DNA of 64,000 bases from Saprospiraceae bacterium (GTDB taxonomy: Bacteria; Bacteroidota; Bacteroidia; Chitinophagales; Saprospiraceae): contig JALHLK010000003.1 of assembly GCA_022844565.1 (NCBI GenBank), positions 1 to 64,000 on the forward strand. The letters run 5' to 3'. This document shows, one piece after another, positions 59,881 through 64,000 of the stretch; position 1 is the stretch's first letter; each line of letters opens with the position of its first letter. The notes beneath the pieces are model-generated. The model had not been told where the DNA came from and did not search any database. It was given only the letters and a program-made list of their open reading frames with translations. Position numbers and translations under genes: made by a program.

Positions 59881-61016
59881 TAGTTGTTTAATTTTTCTAC
59901 AAAAGTCAGTATTTTTTTCACATTAATCTGCTCATTTAAATTAATTTCTGCAAAACTTCTTAAATCTTTAGTTATATTTTCGTAATGAGGGATATTAGTC
60001 AAATGCCAATCAAATATTTTAGTTAAAAGTTTAACATCAATAGACTGATCCTGTAATAATAAAATCGAATTTAGGTTTACAAATCCGGGATCTACTATAT
60101 TGGTGAAAAAGGGCAGTCCGTAAGCGGCAAACATTCTATGTTTAAGTGCTTGTGTGTACAGAATATTTTTAGATTCTGAGTTAATAATAACACCAACACC
60201 CATGTGATTTTGGTTAATTAGCTGTGTAAGTTTATCTTCATATTGGAATCCTGTAAAGTTTACAAATTCAGTTAATTGTAAAGAATCTACTTGGTCTTGA
60301 AGGCTTTTTTTTTGAGGGCCATCTCCTACGATAGTCAAGAATATTTTTTTATCTTTTGATTGATCGTTGTATCTTTTAATTGCTATTATTAAATCCGGCA
60401 AGGCAAGTAATCTCCATAGTGAACTAACGCTTATTAATTTAAGTGTTTTTAAATTTTTGTCAAATTGAGTTTTGAGTTTGAATTTAGACGTATCAACTGA
60501 GTTTATAATGGATATAACAGGTACTCCAAATAGCACTTTTTCGGGGCCTAAATGGGTAATAAAATCACATCTTTCGCTTAGGTTTTTTGGCAATAAATAT
60601 TGGGCCAAAACTTTTTTCAATCCTTTATATTCGTGTATGTATGGGTAAGTAGGAAGATCAACTATAATTTTAGCATTTGGGAATTTTTCTCTTAGAGATA
60701 TTAAAAATCTATTTAAACCAATTGCTAAAGGTATATGTCTAATGAAAATGAACTGATAATCGAGATTATCCACTATCCTCGTTACAACAGTATGGCAATA
60801 CTTGAAAAAGAAAAGATTTAAATGATAATCCAGAAATTTCGAATATGTACCTATCTTAGTTACTTTTTTAACTTCTGCTACTGTAATAGATTCTACATTG
60901 TATCCTTGATTTTGCCACGCTACTTTTTGATTTTGAAGCTTATTAAATATACCTAAATGACTTTCATTTTCCAAATCAATTTTATAAATAAATAAAACCC
61001 TCTTCACCTTATTCAT
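59880..61016 (-). CDS. GT4-type glycosyltransferase
   Basis: A 378-residue GT-B enzyme. The C-terminal half shows the GT4 donor-site pattern: LISVSSLWRLLALPDLIIAI, TIVGDGPQKKSLQDQV, FTGFQYEDKLTQLI and a modified EX7E region around NSESKNILYTQALKH. The N-terminal acceptor domain is divergent. It overlaps the deacetylase-like gene upstream by 8 bp and the EamA gene downstream by 1 bp (TAATG). It likely adds a sugar to an envelope polysaccharide. Confidence 0.8.
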   Translation of the reverse strand: MNKVKRVLFIYKIDLENESHLGIFNKLQNQKVAWQNQGYNVESITVAEVKKVTKIGTYSKFLDYHLNLFFFKYCHTVVTRIVDNLDYQFIFIRHIPLAIGLNRFLISLREKFPNAKIIVDLPTYPYIHEYKGLKKVLAQYLLPKNLSERCDFITHLGPEKVLFGVPVISIINSVDTSKFKLKTQFDKNLKTLKLISVSSLWRLLALPDLIIAIKRYNDQSKDKKIFLTIVGDGPQKKSLQDQVDSLQLTEFVNFTGFQYEDKLTQLINQNHMGVGVIINSESKNILYTQALKHRMFAAYGLPFFTNIVDPGFVNLNSILLLQDQSIDVKLLTKIFDWHLTNIPHYENITKDLRSFAEINLNEQINVKKILTFVEKLNN

Positions 61017-62286
61017 AACAAGCCAATTTGGATTGAAAAATAGGATGATTATTTATACATATTTCACCAAGTTGCTGCTCTTGATAATATTTTATCGTAT
61101 CAATTTTGTATCGGTTTATTTGTTTTTTGGATTCATACCATTGAGCAGAATCCATCCAAACAAGTGGCTTTCCCAAGACACTAGAAATCCTATTGGCTTC
61201 CCAATTCCAATAATAAAACGCATAACTAGTCCCAACCTTAAATCCAACATGTAGATTGAATCCAGTAGAGCTATCTATTTCGATACCCAATCTTTCCAAT
61301 AATGGAATAGTATCTTTATAGTCAATATGGAGGAAATGTTGCCTCGATTTTGTTAATTTGCTTTTTGTCATCTCAGATAGAAGTTCAATTTCAGTTTTTA
61401 CCTTTTCAAATGAATAGGCTGTTTCAAAACTGGGATGGATTCCAATCTCAATACCTCGAAGGTGACATTCATTAATTAAGGAAACAATTCTTTCATACGA
61501 TTTTTTACTTTTTGGGAAATCGAATTTATGTTTTCCTCCACAAAGAATGTAAATTATTCCGTTACTTGAAAAATGATCCAAGAAGGAAAGATCAATTTTA
61601 TTATTGAACAAAGCTTTAAAAAATTCTAAACCTCCTTTTAATGGTCTGTTGCCCTTGACTAATATAGATAAAAATATTCGAATATTCTCCACAACAGAAA
61701 GCTCATCAAAGTGAAGGTAATCAATATCAAAGGTAGGGATTATTTCAAATATGTGCTTGGGCTGGTGGTCCGGAATAAACAACCTGACAAACCAAAGTAT
61801 CAAATCATCAAGAAAAGGCTGGTGATATAGATCATGTTTCACAACAAACAAGTCTTCTTCAGGCATTAAATCCCATTCATTTCTTTGATGTTTAGGAAAA
61901 ACTACTTCTTCATACCTGCTCCAATGGAAGAACAGCGTTTCAAACAAATCTGCATAAATTATTTTATCAATTAAAAGCGTATCTTTTTTAGATTCATTTA
62001 CACTAACAAAATTTAACATTTTGCCACCATCTAAAACTTGATGTAACTCAAAAATTGCTGATGTATCAATCTCTTTTAATAACAATTTCTTTAGTGCAAA
62101 CATCTTAAATTGATGCTCTTGATTGATAGCATCTTTAGAGTAAAGTAAGTCTGCTATTTCAATCTTATTTGCACTTGAAAAGTGGATTGTATCTTTACAA
62201 AAAGGATGGATATTGATATTGGTGAGGACATAGTCTAACTTTGTTTGTTCTATCTCTTTGTCGTAATATATCAGAATTTCTTTCAT
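61009..62286 (-). CDS. Polysaccharide deacetylase-like protein
   Basis: A 425-residue soluble protein. The NodB-like domain is visible at about 180-425 with TFDIDYLH (metal Asp motif), EIGIHPSFE (second metal motif H-P-S) and WMDSAQWYESKK. The N-terminal 180 residues form an extra domain found in Bacteroidota capsule loci. It would deacetylate N-acetylated sugars in a surface glycan or its precursor. It sits 10 bp after the GNAT gene and overlaps the GT4 gene by 8 bp. Confidence 0.8.
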   Translation of the reverse strand: MKEILIYYDKEIEQTKLDYVLTNINIHPFCKDTIHFSSANKIEIADLLYSKDAINQEHQFKMFALKKLLLKEIDTSAIFELHQVLDGGKMLNFVSVNESKKDTLLIDKIIYADLFETLFFHWSRYEEVVFPKHQRNEWDLMPEEDLFVVKHDLYHQPFLDDLILWFVRLFIPDHQPKHIFEIIPTFDIDYLHFDELSVVENIRIFLSILVKGNRPLKGGLEFFKALFNNKIDLSFLDHFSSNGIIYILCGGKHKFDFPKSKKSYERIVSLINECHLRGIEIGIHPSFETAYSFEKVKTEIELLSEMTKSKLTKSRQHFLHIDYKDTIPLLERLGIEIDSSTGFNLHVGFKVGTSYAFYYWNWEANRISSVLGKPLVWMDSAQWYESKKQINRYKIDTIKYYQEQQLGEICINNHPIFQSKLACYE

Positions 62287-62296
62287 TTCAACGCGT

Positions 62297-63268
62297 TTAT
62301 ACCTTATTCAAAAGTGATAAAAAGGCTCTAAATAGTCTATTTTTGACTTTTATTACTTGGTAATACGGGGTGAGATTACCCCCAAAATCGCGATAGAATG
62401 ACTCAATTCGTTTCAGGTCACTACCTTCAAAATCCAAAGAAATATTTTGTTCCGCGGCATAAACAATAGCTTGCCACAGTAGCAAAGAAGTAGCTCCTCT
62501 ATGGGGTTCTAAGATGGTACCATGACTTATCAAATACGCAGTAGAAGGGTCTTGTACCAATAGTAAAGACGTATGTACTAGGCCATTAGGATCTTTTACG
62601 CAAAATAATTTTGATAATTTTTTTGAATTTAAGTTATGGTACATTTTGTTGTAAACCTCGAGATCTACATGGTGACTGACCTTCGCTCTTTTAAAAGAAT
62701 CCATTACCAAATTGTGATGTTGGCCGATATCGGTATACTCTTCAAAGATTAAGTCTGTTTTTGCTTTACTGATACCGTTTCTTTTTTTTTGTTCAAGATT
62801 TTTCCAGGCTGTTTCGATATCAATAGGGTGCTTCAAACGATATGTGTACCTAACTTTTGCGTCATAGCCATCCCATTTGAATATCTGAGTATCCGTGATA
62901 TCAGGATGTAGTCGTAGGTTTATATAAGATGCATCAGGGATAGAGGAAATCAATAGAGATGTTATTTCTTTTTGAGTGGATATTATATTTTTTTCATAAG
63001 AATTTGAGACACCATTTATCCAAATACCATGATATGGTGTCATATTGGGGTTTAATATGATTTTTATGCCATATTTAGTTTTATAGTGATACACAATCGC
63101 CCCAATAATTTTACCAGTATGATCACTTAAAGTATTGACCGACCATGAATTGCATACAGCATCTAACCAAAGTGGGTACATAAACACTGATATACTTTTG
63201 TCTGAGTTACAAATTTCTTCCCAGCCAATTTTATTATTTTTATTCAAAGAAAACTTGGTATTTGACAT
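62297..63268 (-). CDS. FemAB-like GNAT acyltransferase
   Basis: A 323-residue protein with a FemAB/GNAT-like double fold. The C-terminal half has HTSLLLVQDPSTAYLISHGT and GATSLLLWQAIVYAAEQNISLDFEGSD...FYRDFGG, the usual acyl-acceptor pattern of this family in capsule loci. Such enzymes attach an acyl or aminoacyl group to glycan or peptidoglycan precursors. It is the first gene of the four-gene surface cluster and is divergent from the SPOR-domain gene. Confidence 0.82.
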   Translation of the reverse strand: MSNTKFSLNKNNKIGWEEICNSDKSISVFMYPLWLDAVCNSWSVNTLSDHTGKIIGAIVYHYKTKYGIKIILNPNMTPYHGIWINGVSNSYEKNIISTQKEITSLLISSIPDASYINLRLHPDITDTQIFKWDGYDAKVRYTYRLKHPIDIETAWKNLEQKKRNGISKAKTDLIFEEYTDIGQHHNLVMDSFKRAKVSHHVDLEVYNKMYHNLNSKKLSKLFCVKDPNGLVHTSLLLVQDPSTAYLISHGTILEPHRGATSLLLWQAIVYAAEQNISLDFEGSDLKRIESFYRDFGGNLTPYYQVIKVKNRLFRAFLSLLNKV

Positions 63269-63397
63269 ATACCCCAGTAATTACAATTAAAAATGTTAAT
63301 GCCCAAAGATAGCATTCTTGCAGTAAACACATTGAAATTGTGTGCCAAAATGAAGTATTCTCCATAAAATTAAAATAAAATAAGCACAAATTTGTTT

Positions 63398-63405
63398 TAT
63401 CTTTG
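63398..63405 (+). promoter_or_regulatory. -7 element of the SPOR-rodA operon
   Basis: TATCTTTG fits TAnnTTTG and lies 39 bp before the ATG at 63445. Confidence 0.45.
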
Positions 63406-63444
63406 TGGCAATATCCAATTCGATTTAAAAAGTATTAAACTAAA

Positions 63445-63873
63445 ATGAATTCTAAAAATAAATTGTTGTTTTCCTTTCTTTTTTCTTTCCTTTCTTTTTT
63501 AGTCATGGACGTAAAAGCCCAAGGAAACGTCACCTTGGAGGAAACGGGATCAATTTCTACAATGATGGAGAAATTTGTAAAGTTTAATTTGCAAAATGGA
63601 ATGGTCGATGGTTACAGAATTCAAATCATCACTACAACAGATAGGAGAGAAATGGATGAGGCAAGAAAGAATTTTCTCAGATTGTTTCCATCATTACCTA
63701 TCACGTGGAAACATATTGCTCCAAATTATCAGGTTAGGGTAGGAGCATATTGGAATAAAAATGATGCCATTAGTGCAGTTCATGATATAAGAAAGCATTT
63801 CCCGATGTCTACACCTGTTTCTGAATTAATAGATAAAAAAGAATTCTTGTTAATCGAGAGCAATACCAAGTAA
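63445..63873 (+). CDS. SPOR-domain protein
   Basis: A 142-residue exported protein: signal peptide (about 1-26, ending VKAQ), then a SPOR-like domain (about 55-140) with GYRIQIITTTDRREMDEAR and YQVRVGAYWNKNDAISAVHDI. SPOR domains bind denuded peptidoglycan at division or elongation sites. The gene stops 3 bp before the rodA start, which supports a cell-wall role. Confidence 0.88.
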   Translation: MNSKNKLLFSFLFSFLSFLVMDVKAQGNVTLEETGSISTMMEKFVKFNLQNGMVDGYRIQIITTTDRREMDEARKNFLRLFPSLPITWKHIAPNYQVRVGAYWNKNDAISAVHDIRKHFPMSTPVSELIDKKEFLLIESNTK

Positions 63874-63876
63874 ATA

Positions 63877-64000
63877 GTGATAAAAAAGTCTGTAATAAAG
63901 TCGGGTTATGATGGTCTGAGTATAGTGATTTTGTTGAGCCTTATTGTCGTAGGATGGTTGATGGTTTATGCAGCATTATATGATGGTGAGAATATTTACA
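63877..64000 (+). CDS. rodA: Rod-shape-determining protein RodA (5' part, runs off the window)
   Basis: A GTG at 63877 opens a frame to the end of the window (41 codons). It reads through GYDGLSIVILLSLIVVGWLMVYAALYD, the first transmembrane segment of RodA, in which a hydrophobic run ends in GWxxxYAAxYD. RodA is the SEDS peptidoglycan polymerase of cell elongation. It follows the SPOR gene by 3 bp. Confidence 0.8.
   Translation, partial: MIKKSVIKSGYDGLSIVILLSLIVVGWLMVYAALYDGENIY

Overview
The window comes from a low-GC member of the Bacteroidota, probably a Saprospiria-like lineage (placement inferred). The evidence is Bacteroidota-type promoters (TAnnTTTG -7 elements), few Shine-Dalgarno sites, a type IX secretion C-terminal domain, a TonB-dependent receptor paired with a DUF4249 lipoprotein, a large Bacteroidota-type signal peptidase I and a TIGR03643 protein. 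No tRNA, rRNA, CRISPR, phage or transposase gene was recognised.

Layout. 1-606 holds degenerate repeats. 607-6260 (minus strand) is a catabolic operon: an MDR reductase-MaoC hydratase fusion, an acyl-CoA dehydrogenase, a GMC oxidoreductase and an APH-type kinase. An inactive-Nudix regulator lies upstream. 7591-8396 encodes two His-rich metal-handling proteins behind a palindromic operator. 8553-10879 encodes a LolD-type ATPase and RecN. 11362-13947 encodes two secreted or surface proteins. 14309-16455 encodes a Cys/Met-metabolism PLP enzyme and a TonB-like protein. 17178-19910 is an iorAB-type molybdenum hydroxylase. 20298-22102 is a zeta-type toxin gene cut by four miniature elements, with an intact downstream partner gene. 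22105-25407 is an outer-membrane receptor pair. 25687-32484 holds recR, a glycosyltransferase fusion, an M20 amidohydrolase, a coupled ECF sigma/TetR pair and an Mrp ATPase.

32593-44165 is an 11.6-kb sulfide/thiosulfate oxidation locus: SQR, CstB-like persulfide dioxygenase-rhodanese, TauE exporter, rhodanese, Usp, two YeeE halves, diheme cytochrome, SoxB-like hydrolase, DsrE-like protein, porin and a Cys-rich Crp/Fnr regulator. Three promoters in it carry the same dyad, GTAACA-WW-TGT, at the same distance (about 30 bp) from the -7 element, so the locus looks like a small regulon of the terminal Crp/Fnr gene.

44316-64000 carries purE, a LuxR regulator and histidine kinase flanking a candidate structured RNA, photolyase plus TIGR03643, a kinase-like orphan, kduD-kduI, lepB, a CrtZ-like hydroxylase with a GT1 glycosyltransferase opposite, a four-gene cell-surface glycan cluster, a SPOR protein and the start of rodA.

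The intergenic DNA is rich in short palindromic elements of at least five families and in degenerate tracts of roughly 7-nt words. Many of the elements share a small hairpin core. Some lie inside genes or supply their stop codons.
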